Positions 18,524-28,918 of a DNA stretch of 64,000 bases are shown piece after piece. Under the pieces are notes generated by a model. It saw only the letters and a program-made list of their open reading frames with translations, did not search any database and was not told the DNA's origin. The position numbers and the translations under genes were made by a program. The DNA comes from Actinomyces oris (lineage in GTDB: Bacteria; Actinomycetota; Actinomycetes; Actinomycetales; Actinomycetaceae), in NCBI RefSeq assembly GCF_001937665.1, contig NZ_MSKL01000006.1, forward strand, positions 124,001 to 188,000, given 5' to 3'. Each line of letters begins with the position of its first letter. Within the stretch, counting starts at the first letter, position 1.

Positions 18524-19081
18524 TCACTTCTCCTTGAAGGGGAAGCCGAGCTGCTTGAGCAGCGAACGGGCCTCCTCGTCGGTCTTGGCCGTGGTCACCA
18601 CGGTGATGTCCATGCCGCGGACGCGGTCGATCTGGTCCTGGTCGATCTCGTGGAAGACAGCCTGCTCGGTCAGACCGAAGGTGTAGTTGCCGTTCCCGTC
18701 GAACTGCTTGGGGCTCAGACCGCGGAAGTCGCGGATACGGGGCAGGGAGATCGAGACCAGACGGTCCAGGAACTCCCACATGCGGTCGCCGCGCAGCGTG
18801 GAGTGCGCGCCGATCGGCATGCCCTCGCGCAGCTTGAACTGCGCGATGGACTTGCGGGCCCGGGTGACCTGAGGCTTCTGGCCGGTGATGGCAGCGAGGT
18901 CGCGCACGGCGCCCTCGATCATCTTGGAGTCGTGGGCGGCCTCGCCCACACCCATGTTGACGACGACCTTGACGACGCGCCCGACCTCCATCACGTTGCC
19001 GTGCTGGAACTCCTTGAGCAGGGCGGGGCGCACCTCCTCGGTGTACTTCGTCTTGAGACGGGGGGTGGTCTTCTCAGCCAT
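18524..19081 (-). CDS. rplE: 50S ribosomal protein L5
   Basis: The 185-residue L5 binds 5S rRNA and contacts P-site tRNA. It shows [40 protein letters not shown] and [20 protein letters not shown]. The ATG at 19081 is chosen because GGGGAGG is 10 bases upstream; a GTG at 19087 overlaps the rplX stop. Confidence 0.98.
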   Translation of the reverse strand: MAEKTTPRLKTKYTEEVRPALLKEFQHGNVMEVGRVVKVVVNMGVGEAAHDSKMIEGAVRDLAAITGQKPQVTRARKSIAQFKLREGMPIGAHSTLRGDRMWEFLDRLVSISLPRIRDFRGLSPKQFDGNGNYTFGLTEQAVFHEIDQDQIDRVRGMDITVVTTAKTDEEARSLLKQLGFPFKEK

Positions 19082-19083
19082 GG

Positions 19084-19428
19084 TCACAGGTCCTCCCCGC
19101 TCTTCTTGGCGTAACGCACGCGAACGGTGCGCTTGCGGCCATCGGGACGCACGCCCTCCTCGACACGGAAGCCCACGCGGGTGCGCTTCTTGGTCTTGGG
19201 GTCGACGAGCATGACGTTGGAGGCGTGGATGGGTGCCTCAACGGTCTCGATGCCGCCGGTGCGGGCGCCCTGCTGGGACTGCCCCACCTTGGTGTGCTTG
19301 GTTACGCGCTGGACGCCCTCGACGATGACACGGTCAGTGCCCTTGAGGACCTCCAGAACGCGACCGGTCTTGCCCTTGTCCTTACCGGCGATGACGATGA
19401 CCTGGTCGCCCTTCTTAATGCGTGCCAT
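19084..19428 (-). CDS. rplX: 50S ribosomal protein L24
   Basis: This 114-residue L24 carries the KOW motif at its N terminus ([20 protein letters not shown]) and [20 protein letters not shown] further on. L24 is one of the two assembly initiators of the large subunit. It follows rplN by 2 bases. Confidence 0.99.
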   Translation of the reverse strand: MARIKKGDQVIVIAGKDKGKTGRVLEVLKGTDRVIVEGVQRVTKHTKVGQSQQGARTGGIETVEAPIHASNVMLVDPKTKKRTRVGFRVEEGVRPDGRKRTVRVRYAKKSGEDL

Positions 19429-19430
19429 GT

Positions 19431-19799
19431 TCAGATCACCTCCGGGGCGAGCGAGACGATGCGCATGAACTTCTTCTCGCGAAGCTCACGGCCGACGGGG
19501 CCGAAGATGCGCGTACCGCGCGGCTCCCCATCGTTCTTGAGGATGACGGCGGCGTTCTCGTCGAAGCGGATGTATGAGCCGTCGGGACGACGACGCTCCT
19601 TGCGGGCACGCACGACGACGGCCTTGACGACCTCGCCCTTCTTCACGTTGCCGCCGGGAATGGCGTCCTTGACGGTGGCGACGATCGTGTCGCCGATACC
19701 CGCATAGCGCCGACCCGATCCACCGAGAACACGGATGCAAAGGATCTCCTTGGCACCGGTGTTGTCGGCGACCTTCAGTCGCGACTCCTGCTGGATCAT
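19431..19799 (-). CDS. rplN: 50S ribosomal protein L14
   Basis: The 122-residue L14 begins [20 protein letters not shown] and ends [12 protein letters not shown], the standard length and ends. It forms an inter-subunit bridge. It heads the spc group here. Its usual neighbour rpsQ is more than 2 kb away because a foreign gene lies between. An AGGAG site and a candidate promoter at 20009-20038 support an independent transcript. Confidence 0.99.
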   Translation of the reverse strand: MIQQESRLKVADNTGAKEILCIRVLGGSGRRYAGIGDTIVATVKDAIPGGNVKKGEVVKAVVVRARKERRRPDGSYIRFDENAAVILKNDGEPRGTRIFGPVGRELREKKFMRIVSLAPEVI

Positions 19800-20008
19800 T
19801 GAGTGTTCTCCTGTCGTCGAGCCGGTTCTCAGGAAGCTCCTGAGCCTGGCCGAACGTTCTTCTGGTCTTGCACACGTCTCCCCCGGCCGCAGGCCGCACG
19901 AGGCCGACCCAGGGATAGGGGATGCCCGCGATACGCTCTCCCGACAGACACAGGCGCAGACTGCACGAGGTCTCTGCCGGGCGCACCGAGGGCGCGCGCA
20001 ACTCCATT

Positions 20009-20038
20009 AGCCTAGTCCAGCCGCCGTATCACGCGGAA
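20009..20038 (-). promoter_or_regulatory. Candidate promoter of the spc operon (rplN onward)
   Basis: On the minus strand TTCCGC (20033-20038) is followed after 18 bases by TAGGCT (20009-20014). The same TTCCGC with the same 18-base spacing stands in front of rpsJ. The leader to rplN would be about 200 bases. Confidence 0.5.
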
Positions 20039-20817
20039 CCTGAGATGACCACCAGGGCCTGTGCCTTTGCTCACCGGCTTTTCCCGGACTTCCTGCTCCG
20101 ACGTCCCGAGGCACGCCGCCGGCCCCTGTTCGACGACGTACCTGCCGGCCGAGGACTGCGTTGTCCTCCAGACGACTGGGGGCGCGACCGTCGTCCTTTA
20201 GAGGTCAAGGACGTCCCCGTCGGAAAGCGCAGTCCCCGATCCGCCTGACTGTCATCCGTGGTCCGCAGCCGGCGCTGGCCAGGAGCGACCTGCACCAGAC
20301 TCGGTTCCCGCGGTAAGCGCACGACGACACCGCCACCTGGGACGCCCGATCGGGCAGCCTCCTAGCCTGACGGGCCGCCCGCTCTGAGCCCGGTCCGCTA
20401 TTCCACGAAGATCGGGATCTACTGCCCAGGGGTTGTGCCTACTGCACGAAGTCCCCACCCACCCGGAGTACACCCGCCCCTCTCCCAGTAGCGATAGCGC
20501 CCATGCCTCGCGCAGTACCACCTGGTCCGACATCGACGGCACGCGGCAAGGAAGATCACCCCCAAACCACTAGGTTCCAACATCCACTGCATTAATCGAC
20601 ATACGCGAGGACGGCATTGACAGCCGACTCACCAAACACACTTGGACGCGCCACTGCCTGGGGGACCTCTCTGCATGACTAACGTTCACAAGGCGCAGTT
20701 ATAGACCTGGAACTCCGCGGTACAGGAACAACCACCTCATTAAGGCCCTCAAATAGATGTCAGAGCCGCATCATACCGTGGTCACAATCAGATCGACCAC
20801 CATCAAAGGGGTAACCG
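20039..20817. other. Gap between spc promoter and the inserted gene
   Basis: No supported gene is present. Up to about 20540 the sequence is GC-rich like the ribosomal DNA; from there it becomes AT-richer and stays so through the following gene, which suggests a boundary of inserted DNA. Short open frames here lack ribosome-binding sites or recognisable sequence. Confidence 0.4.
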
Positions 20818-21786
20818 ATGCAAAAATATCATCCAACATTCAATGACATCGCTCTCGCATCACCAACACACAGACTGTTCACCCCACTAACATTCTTCAG
20901 GATCACAATAGCTACTGCACCGTTTCTGGTGGCCGTCACTGCACGGTACTGGACTAGCTCTGCCTCCCCTTGGCTGTCATGGCTTGTCACAGCAGTCTCC
21001 GTACCGCTAGCTGCGCTGGCGATCAAGGTCTGGCTCGCACCGGCTGAGGTTGAACGCAGACGGGTTGTGGATCTCTTACCCAACGATCTTGTGGTCCCTC
21101 CAAACGAGGGAGGGTTTCTCACATCAGCCACCCCAGTTCTCAGCAGGAACACCATCCTTGACGCTTCCCCTCAGGTAGAAGTAGTCCTAGCAGGACGTAG
21201 CCACCCACTGATCTACAGTTGCGAAGGAAAAGTGGACACGATTCAGCCTATCGGTCTCAAGTTACGCTCATACTCCTCAGAAGAGGCCGGACTGGTCAAC
21301 CAGGTGCTTGCAGCTGCCGCACAGTTGGACGACAGCTGGTTTCATATCGCTACAGATGACGAACAGCGAGTAGCACGGCGACTCGGCCTTGTCGAGAAGA
21401 AGCCTCTACGAGCGGGCGAAAGATGGTCCAAAGCGGCAAGATCATACGCCAATGCGGTCAGAGCTGAGCACACCGAATCGCAACAGGACGCTCTCACTCA
21501 AACCGCTTCAGTCATCGTAGTAGTCAACGGCGATCTTATGCTGCAAAACGACGGACAGAACGAACAGCTTGCCGTTCTCATTGATCAACTTGAGGAAAAG
21601 GTCAGTCAGTTGGCGGACCGTGCAATCGTCGAACAGATCCGTACAGCTGTTGACCAGAAGGACAAGCATGGCGCTGCCAGAGGCATACGGGAACTCGGGC
21701 AAGACACCCTCGTGAATGCTCTCGGAGGCGCAGCCGGCAACGCACTGTGGGCCGCAGCCGTAGGTTTGACACAAGGTCTTCTGTGA
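20818..21786 (+). CDS. Hypothetical two-span membrane protein inserted between spc and S10 operons
   Basis: This 322-residue protein is not recognised. Two hydrophobic segments (about 24-42 and 52-73) lie near the N terminus and would leave a cytoplasmic or external body of about 250 residues. That body contains a central strand-rich part (PQVEVVLAGRSHPLIYS), a helical stretch with many Gln and Glu (about 220-290) and a glycine/alanine-rich hydrophobic C terminus. A GGGG-type site precedes the ATG. Base composition and codon use are AT-richer than in the ribosomal genes on both sides, and it is on the opposite strand, which points to acquisition. It ends before the hairpin at 21828. It could be a defence or stress membrane protein, but nothing in it proves a function. 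Confidence 0.75.
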   Translation: MQKYHPTFNDIALASPTHRLFTPLTFFRITIATAPFLVAVTARYWTSSASPWLSWLVTAVSVPLAALAIKVWLAPAEVERRRVVDLLPNDLVVPPNEGGFLTSATPVLSRNTILDASPQVEVVLAGRSHPLIYSCEGKVDTIQPIGLKLRSYSSEEAGLVNQVLAAAAQLDDSWFHIATDDEQRVARRLGLVEKKPLRAGERWSKAARSYANAVRAEHTESQQDALTQTASVIVVVNGDLMLQNDGQNEQLAVLIDQLEEKVSQLADRAIVEQIRTAVDQKDKHGAARGIRELGQDTLVNALGGAAGNALWAAAVGLTQGLL

Positions 21787-21827
21787 GCAGTCTTCGCAGT
21801 CACGCGAAGAGCCGTGGTCCAACGACG

Positions 21828-21867
21828 CCGACGCCGCAGCCTCCCGGGTGGGATGCTGCGGCGTCGG
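21828..21867. terminator. Hairpin between inserted gene and rpsQ
   Basis: A perfect 13-base-pair stem (21828-21840 with 21855-21867) and 14-base loop lie between the convergent membrane-protein gene and rpsQ. It probably ends the S10 operon on the minus strand and may serve the plus-strand gene too. Confidence 0.75.
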
Positions 21868-21908
21868 GGGCCGTCTCGACGTCGTCGAGGGCGGCGATCA
21901 GCCGAGGG

Positions 21909-22202
21909 TCACTTGGCGCGCTCGAGGATCTCCAGGAGGCGGAAGTGCTTGGTGGCGCTCAGCGGGCGGGTCTCCATGATGGAGACGAGATCGCCGACAC
22001 CGGCCTCGTTGTTCTCGTCGTGGACCTTGACCTTCTTGGAGCGACGGAGGACCTTGCCGTACAGGGAGTGCTTGTAGCGCTCCTCGACGAGGACGACAAC
22101 CGTCTTGTCCATCTTGTCGGAGACGACGTAGCCACGACGCACCTTGCGCTGAGGGCGCTCGGTGGACTGCTCGACGTTCTCGGTGCTGGTCTGCTCGCTC
22201 AC
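21909..22202 (-). CDS. rpsQ: 30S ribosomal protein S17
   Basis: The 97-residue S17 has the OB-fold core [20 protein letters not shown], then [20 protein letters not shown] and [20 protein letters not shown] 20-residue Glu/Ser/Thr-rich N-terminal tail precedes it. The GTG start overlaps the rpmC stop by four bases. It is the last gene of the S10 operon here. Confidence 0.98.
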   Translation of the reverse strand: MSEQTSTENVEQSTERPQRKVRRGYVVSDKMDKTVVVLVEERYKHSLYGKVLRRSKKVKVHDENNEAGVGDLVSIMETRPLSATKHFRLLEILERAK

Positions 22203-22444
22203 TTGGACTCCTCCGTGCTCGGGGCGGTGCGAATACCGAGCTCACGCTCGCGCACGATCGTGTAGATACGGGCGATGTCGCGACGCACAGCCTTGAGACG
22301 TCCGTGGTCCTCGAGCTGGCCGGTCGCCGAGGCGAACCGGAGGTTGAACAGCTCGGCCTTGGCCTTGGAGAGCTCCTCGGAGAGGCGCTCGTTGTCCATG
22401 CCGTCGAGGTCGGCGGGGGTCAGGCCCTTGGAACCGATTGCCAT
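22199..22444 (-). CDS. rpmC: 50S ribosomal protein L29
   Basis: This 81-residue L29 is a helical hairpin: [40 protein letters not shown], then [11 protein letters not shown]. It sits at the polypeptide exit, where trigger factor and SRP dock. Its ATG shares one base with the rplP stop (TGATG). Confidence 0.99.
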   Translation of the reverse strand: MAIGSKGLTPADLDGMDNERLSEELSKAKAELFNLRFASATGQLEDHGRLKAVRRDIARIYTIVRERELGIRTAPSTEESK

Positions 22445-22863
22445 CAGACGTCACCACCCTCACGAGTCACGAAACGGGTCTTCATCGGAAGCTTGTGCTG
22501 TGCGCGGCGCATGGCCTCGCGGGCGAGGGCCTCGTCGACACCGCCGAGCTCGAACAGGATGCGTCCGGGCTTGACGTTGGCGATCCACCACTCGGGTGCA
22601 CCCTTACCGGAACCCATACGGGTCTCGGCGGGCTTCTTGGTCAGGGGGCGGTCCGGGAAGATGTTGATCCACACCTTGCCGCCACGCTTGATGTGACGGG
22701 TCATGGCGATACGGGCCGCCTCGATCTGGCGGTTGGTGATGTAGGCGGGCTCGAGGGCCTGAATGCCGTACTCACCGAAGGCGATCTGGTTGCCGCCCTT
22801 GGAAAGGCCCGTGCGGTGCGGGCGGTGCTGCTTGCGGAACTTGGTCCGGCGGGGGATGAGCAC
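22444..22863 (-). CDS. rplP: 50S ribosomal protein L16
   Basis: The 139-residue L16 begins with GTG-encoded [14 protein letters not shown] and shows [40 protein letters not shown] and a tail [18 protein letters not shown]. It helps position tRNA in the A site. Confidence 0.99.
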   Translation of the reverse strand: MLIPRRTKFRKQHRPHRTGLSKGGNQIAFGEYGIQALEPAYITNRQIEAARIAMTRHIKRGGKVWINIFPDRPLTKKPAETRMGSGKGAPEWWIANVKPGRILFELGGVDEALAREAMRRAQHKLPMKTRFVTREGGDV

Positions 22864-22866
22864 GGC

Positions 22867-23688
22867 TCAGGCCTCCGTTCCCTGGTCTGCGGCAGCGGTC
22901 TCGGCGGCCGGCGTCTGCTCGGCGGCCTGCTGCTGCTCGGTGTTCTGACGCGAACCGCGCTCACCGCGGTCGCCACGACGGCCGCCGCGACGCTCGCCCC
23001 GGCCCCGGCCACGGGAGCCGGACTCGGCCTGCTGACGGGCGAACTCACGCTCGGTGATGTCGCCCTTGTAGATCCACACCTTGACGCCGAGGCGGCCGAA
23101 GGTGGTCTTGGCCTCGTAGAAGCCGTAGTCGATGTTCGCGCGCAGGGTGTGCAGCGGCACGCGCCCCTCGCGGTAGAACTCGCTGCGGCTCATCTCGGCG
23201 CCGCCCAGGCGGCCGGAGCACTGCACCCGGATGCCCTTGGCGCCGGCTCGCATCGCGGACTGCATGCCCTTGCGCATGGCGCGACGGAAGGACACGCGGG
23301 AGGCGAGCTGCTCGGCGATGCCCTGGGCGACCAGCTGGGCGTCCAGGTCGGGGCTCTTGACCTCGAGGATGTTGAGCTGGACCTGCTTGCCGGTCAGCTT
23401 CTCGAGCTGACCGCGCAGGCGCTCGGCCTCGGCTCCGCGGCGACCGATGACAATGCCGGGACGGGCGGTGTGCAGGTCGACACGCACGCGGTCACGGGTG
23501 CGCTCGATGTCGACCTTGGAGATACCTGCCCGCTCCATGCCGTCCTCCATGAGACGGCGGATCTTGACATCCTCCTCCACGAAGTCGCGGTAACGCTGAC
23601 CGGGCTTGGTGGAGTCGGCGAACCAGCGCGAGCGGTGGTCCGTGGTGATGCCCAGGCGGAACCCGGTCGGGTTGACCTTCTGCCCCAT
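22867..23688 (-). CDS. rpsC: 30S ribosomal protein S3
   Basis: S3 (273 residues) has the KH domain ([20 protein letters not shown]) and the C-terminal ARTKG-like [20 protein letters not shown], and lines the mRNA entry channel. From about residue 220 it carries a basic, then Gln/Ala/Glu-rich tail that is longer than in many bacteria. Its ATG overlaps the rplV stop (TAATG). Confidence 0.99.
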   Translation of the reverse strand: MGQKVNPTGFRLGITTDHRSRWFADSTKPGQRYRDFVEEDVKIRRLMEDGMERAGISKVDIERTRDRVRVDLHTARPGIVIGRRGAEAERLRGQLEKLTGKQVQLNILEVKSPDLDAQLVAQGIAEQLASRVSFRRAMRKGMQSAMRAGAKGIRVQCSGRLGGAEMSRSEFYREGRVPLHTLRANIDYGFYEAKTTFGRLGVKVWIYKGDITEREFARQQAESGSRGRGRGERRGGRRGDRGERGSRQNTEQQQAAEQTPAAETAAADQGTEA

Positions 23689-24065
23689 TACCGGGCTCCT
23701 TCCTTCGTTGCGGCGTCGGACTTGTCCCCGACGATGACGGTGATGTGGCTGGTCCGCTTGAGGATCCTGCTGGCCCGGCCCTGCGCACGGGGACGGAACC
23801 GCTTCAGGGTGGGACCCTCGTCGGCGAACGCCTCGATGATGAACAGGTCGTTCTCGTCGAAACGCTCACCGTCACGCTCAGCCTTGAACCGGGCGTTGGC
23901 GATTGCGGACTCGAGGACCTTGCGCACCGGCACCGCAGCGGCCTGCGGGGCGAATCGGAGCACGTTGACGGCCTCGACGGCGCGCTTGCCGCGGACGACG
24001 TCCACGACCCGGCGCGCCTTCATCGGCGTGCAGCGCACGTACTTGGCCTGCGCCTTGGCTTCCAT
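23688..24065 (-). CDS. rplV: 50S ribosomal protein L22
   Basis: At 125 residues this L22 shows [20 protein letters not shown], the [17 protein letters not shown] segment and the tunnel hairpin [20 protein letters not shown]. Its extended loop lines the exit tunnel and is a site of macrolide resistance changes in other species; the sequence here looks ordinary. Confidence 0.99.
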   Translation of the reverse strand: MEAKAQAKYVRCTPMKARRVVDVVRGKRAVEAVNVLRFAPQAAAVPVRKVLESAIANARFKAERDGERFDENDLFIIEAFADEGPTLKRFRPRAQGRASRILKRTSHITVIVGDKSDAATKEGAR

Positions 24066-24096
24066 GTTCTCTGCCTCTCAAACTTTCCGACGTCCG

Positions 24097-24375
24097 TCAG
24101 CGACGCGACTTGCGGTCGTCCTTGACGTGCCCGCGGAAGGTGCGGGTCGGAGCGAACTCACCGAGCTTGTGGCCCACCATGGACTCGGTAACGAAGACCG
24201 GCACGTGCTTGCGACCGTCGTGGACGGCGAAGGTGTGCCCCAGGAAGTCCGGAGTGATGACCGAACGGCGGGACCAGGTCTTAATGACGTTCTTAGTGCC
24301 CTTCTCGTTCTGAGCGTCCACCTTCTTGAGGAGGTGGTCGTCGACGAAGGGACCCTTCTTCAGACTACGCGGCAT
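24097..24375 (-). CDS. rpsS: 30S ribosomal protein S19
   Basis: The 92-residue S19 begins [20 protein letters not shown] and shows [20 protein letters not shown] and [20 protein letters not shown]. It is a head protein paired with S13. Confidence 0.99.
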   Translation of the reverse strand: MPRSLKKGPFVDDHLLKKVDAQNEKGTKNVIKTWSRRSVITPDFLGHTFAVHDGRKHVPVFVTESMVGHKLGEFAPTRTFRGHVKDDRKSRR

Positions 24376-24389
24376 GATTCAGGCTCCTA

Positions 24390-25226
<837 letters not shown>

Positions 25227-25252
25227 ATCGATCCTTTACCTTCCGTGGCGCA

Positions 25253-25555
25253 CTAGGCCACATCACCGAAGATGTCGATGGTCCCCTCGCGCAGGGTGAC
25301 GATCGCACGGCGGGTGTCCTTGGACTTGCCGATCCCGGTGCGGGTGCGGTGCGTCTTGCCCTTGCGGTTGATGGTGTTCACCGAGGAGACCTTGACATCG
25401 AAGATGGCCTCGACGGCCTGCTTGATCTCGGTCTTGTTGGATCCCGGAGCCACGATGAACGTGTACTGGCCACGGTCCATGCAGGCGTAGGACTTCTCGG
25501 AGACCACCGGCGCGATGATGACGTCGCGGGGGTTCTTGGACTTCTCGAGGCTCAC
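25253..25555 (-). CDS. rplW: 50S ribosomal protein L23
   Basis: A 100-residue L23 with [40 protein letters not shown] and [20 protein letters not shown]. It forms part of the docking site for nascent-chain factors. The GTG start overlaps the rplD stop by four bases. Confidence 0.99.
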   Translation of the reverse strand: MSLEKSKNPRDVIIAPVVSEKSYACMDRGQYTFIVAPGSNKTEIKQAVEAIFDVKVSSVNTINRKGKTHRTRTGIGKSKDTRRAIVTLREGTIDIFGDVA

Positions 25556-26196
25556 TTGGACTCCTCCTCACCCTTGCCCAGGAACGCGTCCAGGCCAGAG
25601 GCCGTGAAGACGACGTCGTCGGACTTGAGGACGTCGTAGGTGTTGAGCTGGTCTGCCCACAGGACGTGCGCCTCGGGGGCGTTGCGCAGGCTGAGCCTGG
25701 ACAGGTCGTCCTGACGGTCCACGATCACCAGGGCCTTGCGGTCGGTGAGGTTGCGCAGCGCGACCAGGGCGTTCTTGGTGGAGGGCACCGTGGTGGTGAC
25801 GAACTCGGTGATGACGTGGACGCGGCCGTTGCGGGCGCGGTCGGACAGGGCGCTGCGCAGGGCGGCGGCCTTCATCTTCTTGGGGGTCCGCTGGGTGTAG
25901 TCGCGCGGCTGGGGACCGTGGACGGTGCCACCGCCGACGAACTGCGGGGCGCGGGTCGAGCCCTGGCGGGCGCGGCCGGTGCCCTTCTGGCGGTAGGGCT
26001 TGCGGCCACCACCGCGGACGTCGCCGCGGGTCTTGGTGGCGTGGGTGCCCTGGCGGGCCGCGGCCAGCTGGCCGACGACCACCTGGTGCATGAGCGGAAT
26101 GTTGAGGGGGGCGTCGAAGACCTCGGCGGGCAGCTCGACGCTGCCGGTCTTCTTGCCCGCGGAGTCGACGACGTCGACGGTGAGTGCCTCAGTCAT
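25552..26196 (-). CDS. rplD: 50S ribosomal protein L4
   Basis: The 214-residue L4 shows the long tunnel loop [40 protein letters not shown], and a globular part with [21 protein letters not shown]4 lines the exit tunnel and in some bacteria represses its own S10 operon. Confidence 0.99.
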   Translation of the reverse strand: MTEALTVDVVDSAGKKTGSVELPAEVFDAPLNIPLMHQVVVGQLAAARQGTHATKTRGDVRGGGRKPYRQKGTGRARQGSTRAPQFVGGGTVHGPQPRDYTQRTPKKMKAAALRSALSDRARNGRVHVITEFVTTTVPSTKNALVALRNLTDRKALVIVDRQDDLSRLSLRNAPEAHVLWADQLNTYDVLKSDDVVFTASGLDAFLGKGEEESK

Positions 26197-26200
26197 GGTC

Positions 26201-26869
26201 TCAGGCTCCCTTCACGGCGGTGCGGACGACGACGACCGAGCCCTTGGGGCCGGGGATCGCGCCGTTGACGAGCAGAACGCCCTTGTCAACGTCGACGCCG
26301 CGGATCTTGAGGTTCTGGACGGTGCGGCGCGCGTGGCCCATACGGCCGGCCATGCGCAGGCCCTTGAAGATGCGTCCGGGGGTGGCGCAGGCACCGATGG
26401 AGCCGGGCTTGCGGTGGTTGCGGTGAGCACCGTGGGAGGCGCCCACACCGGCGAAGCCGTGGCGCTTCATGACACCGGCGAAACCCTTACCCTTGGAGGT
26501 CCCGGTGACGTCGACCAGCTGACCGACCTCGAAGGTGTCGGCGGCCAGCTCCTGGCCGGGGGTGAACTCCGGCGCCAGGGAGGTGCGGATCTCCGCCACG
26601 TGGCGGCGGGGCTCGACCCCGGCCTTGGCGAAGTGGCCGGCGAGCGGCTTGGTGACCTTGCGGGCGTCGATGTCGCCGAAGGCGAGCTGAACGGCCTCGT
26701 AGCCATCGGTCTCGATGGTGCGGACCTGGGTCACGACGTTGGTGTCGACCCGGACGACGGTCACGGGGCGCAGAACCCCGTTCTCGTCCCAGATCTGCGT
26801 CATGCCGAGCTTGGTGCCGAGCAGCGCCTTGGCAGGCGCGGCGGCAGCCGGCGTGTTAAGCGTTGTCAT
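26201..26869 (-). CDS. rplC: 50S ribosomal protein L3
   Basis: This 222-residue L3 carries [20 protein letters not shown], the [14 protein letters not shown] loop with [20 protein letters not shown], and [14 protein letters not shown]. It initiates 50S assembly. An Ala/Pro-rich N-terminal extension of about 14 residues precedes the core. Confidence 0.99.
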   Translation of the reverse strand: MTTLNTPAAAAPAKALLGTKLGMTQIWDENGVLRPVTVVRVDTNVVTQVRTIETDGYEAVQLAFGDIDARKVTKPLAGHFAKAGVEPRRHVAEIRTSLAPEFTPGQELAADTFEVGQLVDVTGTSKGKGFAGVMKRHGFAGVGASHGAHRNHRKPGSIGACATPGRIFKGLRMAGRMGHARRTVQNLKIRGVDVDKGVLLVNGAIPGPKGSVVVVRTAVKGA

Positions 26870-26877
26870 GGCAGTCC

Positions 26878-27186
26878 TCAGAGCTTGATCTCGATGTTGA
26901 CGTCAGCGGGCAGGTCGAGACGCATGAGCGAGTCGACGGCCTTGGGCGTCGGGTCGACGATGTCGATCAGCCGCTTGTGCGTGCGCATCTCGAAGTGCTC
27001 GCGGCTGTCCTTGTACTTGTGCGGCGACCGGATCACGCAGAACACGTTCTTCTCGGTCGGCAGCGGCACCGGGCCCACGACCGTCGCGCCAGCGCGGGTC
27101 ACGACGTCGACGATCTTGCGCGCCGAGGAATCGATGACCTCGTGGTCGTAGGACTTGAGCCGGATGCGGATCTTCTGTCCCGCCAT
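26878..27186 (-). CDS. rpsJ: 30S ribosomal protein S10
   Basis: The 102-residue S10 (start ATG at 27186, GAGAGG upstream) reads [20 protein letters not shown], then [20 protein letters not shown] and ends [12 protein letters not shown]. Besides its ribosomal role, S10 is the NusE factor of antitermination. The frame is open to 27381, but that part is leader. It heads the S10 operon. Confidence 0.99.
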   Translation of the reverse strand: MAGQKIRIRLKSYDHEVIDSSARKIVDVVTRAGATVVGPVPLPTEKNVFCVIRSPHKYKDSREHFEMRTHKRLIDIVDPTPKAVDSLMRLDLPADVNIEIKL

Positions 27187-27301
27187 GGCGCCTAACCTCT
27201 CTTGTACTTGCTTCTGGCCGGTCCACGCGCTCGGGCGTGTCGCTTCGGGACGCACGCCACTCCCGTGATGGGAGGTGGTGAACCGGTCTGGACACACGGA
27301 A

Positions 27302-27352
27302 ACCCGTTCAGGAGGAACGGGTCCGTCAGAATGAATCCCGGGGAGACCCGGG
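27302..27352 (-). promoter_or_regulatory. Paired hairpins in the S10 operon leader
   Basis: Two stem-loops follow each other in the untranslated leader: an 8-base-pair stem (27302-27309 with 27315-27322) and a 6-base-pair CCCGGG stem (27337-27342 with 27347-27352). They lie between the candidate promoter and rpsJ, where a ribosomal-protein-responsive leader would be expected. A regulatory role is inferred only from position. Confidence 0.4.
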
Positions 27353-27400
27353 TCGGCACAACCAGGGGCACGCACGTGCATGCCCTTGGCCGGCCGGATT

Positions 27401-27430
27401 ACGTTATCAGGGCTCGCACGGGCAGCGGAA
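27401..27430 (-). promoter_or_regulatory. Candidate promoter of the S10 operon
   Basis: On the minus strand TTCCGC (27425-27430) is followed after 18 bases by TAACGT (27401-27406). It lies directly after the sortase stop codon and about 215 bases before rpsJ. The rplN candidate promoter has the identical hexamer and spacing. Confidence 0.5.
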
Positions 27431-27443
27431 CCCAGGATGGGGC

Positions 27444-28682
27444 CTAGAGGCTGTGAGTCCGCCCACTGGCCCCCGCGCTCGGGCGTGTCGCGTCCAGCGC
27501 CGGGATTTCCGCGGTGTCGATGAGCTCCTGATCATCCCATCGGCCAGAGGACGCCGACAGTGACGCGATCTCCTCCAGAAGCGCCTGGTTCTCCGCCTCG
27601 GAGGGCTCCTGTGGGACCGGCAGGTCGGTGAACCACCTCCGAGGCTCGACACCGGCATCCTCGTCCATCCAGATCTGCATCTGCTCGGCCCAGGTCTGCG
27701 GACGCGGCTCCTGCTCCTTGTCGCGCGTCCTGGCCAGGGCGCGCTCCGTGGCCCGCGCCGCCACGTAGCCCGAGCGCCACAGGTACAGCCCGACGATGAT
27801 GAGCCCCGCCACCAGCGCGACGGCCCACCAGGGGAAGTGCGGGATGTCAGGGCGCTTGCCCGCCGCCGCGACGTCCTTGGATGGGGTCGGGTAGACGCGC
27901 TCGCCGGTCAGCAGGATGCGGTGGGTGTTGATGCCCAGGGGCGTGCAGGTCACCAGGGTGAGAAGGTCCTTACCCTCCTCAACGCGCAGGGCCTCGGTCT
28001 CCTCTGGCTCCACGACCTTGGTGCTGGTGACCCGATAGGTGAGGACCTCCCCGAAGACCTCGACGATGAGACTGTCACCGCTCTTCACCTTGTCCAGGTG
28101 GGTGAACATGGTGGCCTCAGCCAGGCCGCGGTGCCCGGTGATGACCGACCGGGTCCCCTCTCCCCCGACCGGCAGGGAAGTGCCCTCCAGGTGCCCCAGG
28201 CCCTTGAGCAGAGTGTCCTCGGCCGTGCCGTGGTAGACGGGCAGGTCCAGGGAGATGGAGGGGATCTTGAGACGGGCCATGAGGCCCTCGTTATTGGCCT
28301 TGAGGATATTGGCGTACTTCAGGGAGCTGTCCTTGCTGGAGCCGGCACCGGTGGGTACGTGGTTGTTGGCCTCCAGGACCGCGCCGGCGGAGAGCGCCTC
28401 GTTGTACGCGTGGGCCTGGGCGATCTGGGTCTTGGCGTCCGGCCGGGCGCCGTCGACCTGAGCCGAGTAGTCGGCGGTCACCTTCGACTGGTTGTACTGA
28501 GCCACCCAGGAGGCCGCCGTCGGATAGGTCAGCAGACCCATGCCCACGACCGCCATGATGGAGGTGACCAGGGCTGAGATCGACAGGCGCCAGGCACGGG
28601 GACGGCGGTGCTTCTGGGTGATCGAAGCGCGGGTGCGCGGAGTCCGGGCGGTGCGGGGTTTGCGTGGGTTGCGGGAGATCAT
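27444..28682 (-). CDS. srtC: Class C (pilin-polymerising) sortase
   Basis: The 412-residue membrane protein joins pilin subunits into covalent fibres outside the membrane. An N-terminal basic region precedes a span at about 35-52. The sortase domain carries the catalytic His184 (ITGHRG), Cys246 ([10 protein letters not shown]) and Arg255 (NTHRILL). A second span (about 285-302) and a roughly 110-residue cytoplasmic tail follow, as in class C enzymes. ATG at 28682 is chosen over the one at 28742 because only it has a GAGG site. It lies directly downstream of the pilin gene, its likely substrate; it resembles the fimbria-associated sortases SrtC1/SrtC2 of Actinomyces. Confidence 0.92.
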   Translation of the reverse strand: MISRNPRKPRTARTPRTRASITQKHRRPRAWRLSISALVTSIMAVVGMGLLTYPTAASWVAQYNQSKVTADYSAQVDGARPDAKTQIAQAHAYNEALSAGAVLEANNHVPTGAGSSKDSSLKYANILKANNEGLMARLKIPSISLDLPVYHGTAEDTLLKGLGHLEGTSLPVGGEGTRSVITGHRGLAEATMFTHLDKVKSGDSLIVEVFGEVLTYRVTSTKVVEPEETEALRVEEGKDLLTLVTCTPLGINTHRILLTGERVYPTPSKDVAAAGKRPDIPHFPWWAVALVAGLIIVGLYLWRSGYVAARATERALARTRDKEQEPRPQTWAEQMQIWMDEDAGVEPRRWFTDLPVPQEPSEAENQALLEEIASLSASSGRWDDQELIDTAEIPALDATRPSAGASGRTHSL

Positions 28683-28874
28683 GGGGCCTCGTGCGCTTCC
28701 AGGGTCGGGTATCCGGGGTGGAGATGGTGCGGGGTTGCACATGACGGTGCAGGCGCTCGACGGATCGAGGATCGCCGAGTGCCTGCACCGTTTCCGCTCA
28801 GGCCGAGACCTGACGATCGAGACATGTTCAGAACACGGTCATGACGCGGTCGAAGTGAGGCCTGCGCGGTCGCA

Positions 28875-28910
28875 GCTGCCTGCTGAGGCCCGTGAGCCTC
28901 AGCAGGCAGC
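28875..28910 (-). terminator. Strong hairpin between pilin and sortase genes
   Basis: A perfect 15-base-pair stem (28875-28889 with 28896-28910) with a 6-base loop lies 8 bases after the pilin stop codon and 190 bases before the sortase start. There is no U-run. It may partly stop transcription or protect the 3' end of the pilin mRNA. Confidence 0.65.
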
Positions 28911-28918
28911 GATTGTCA

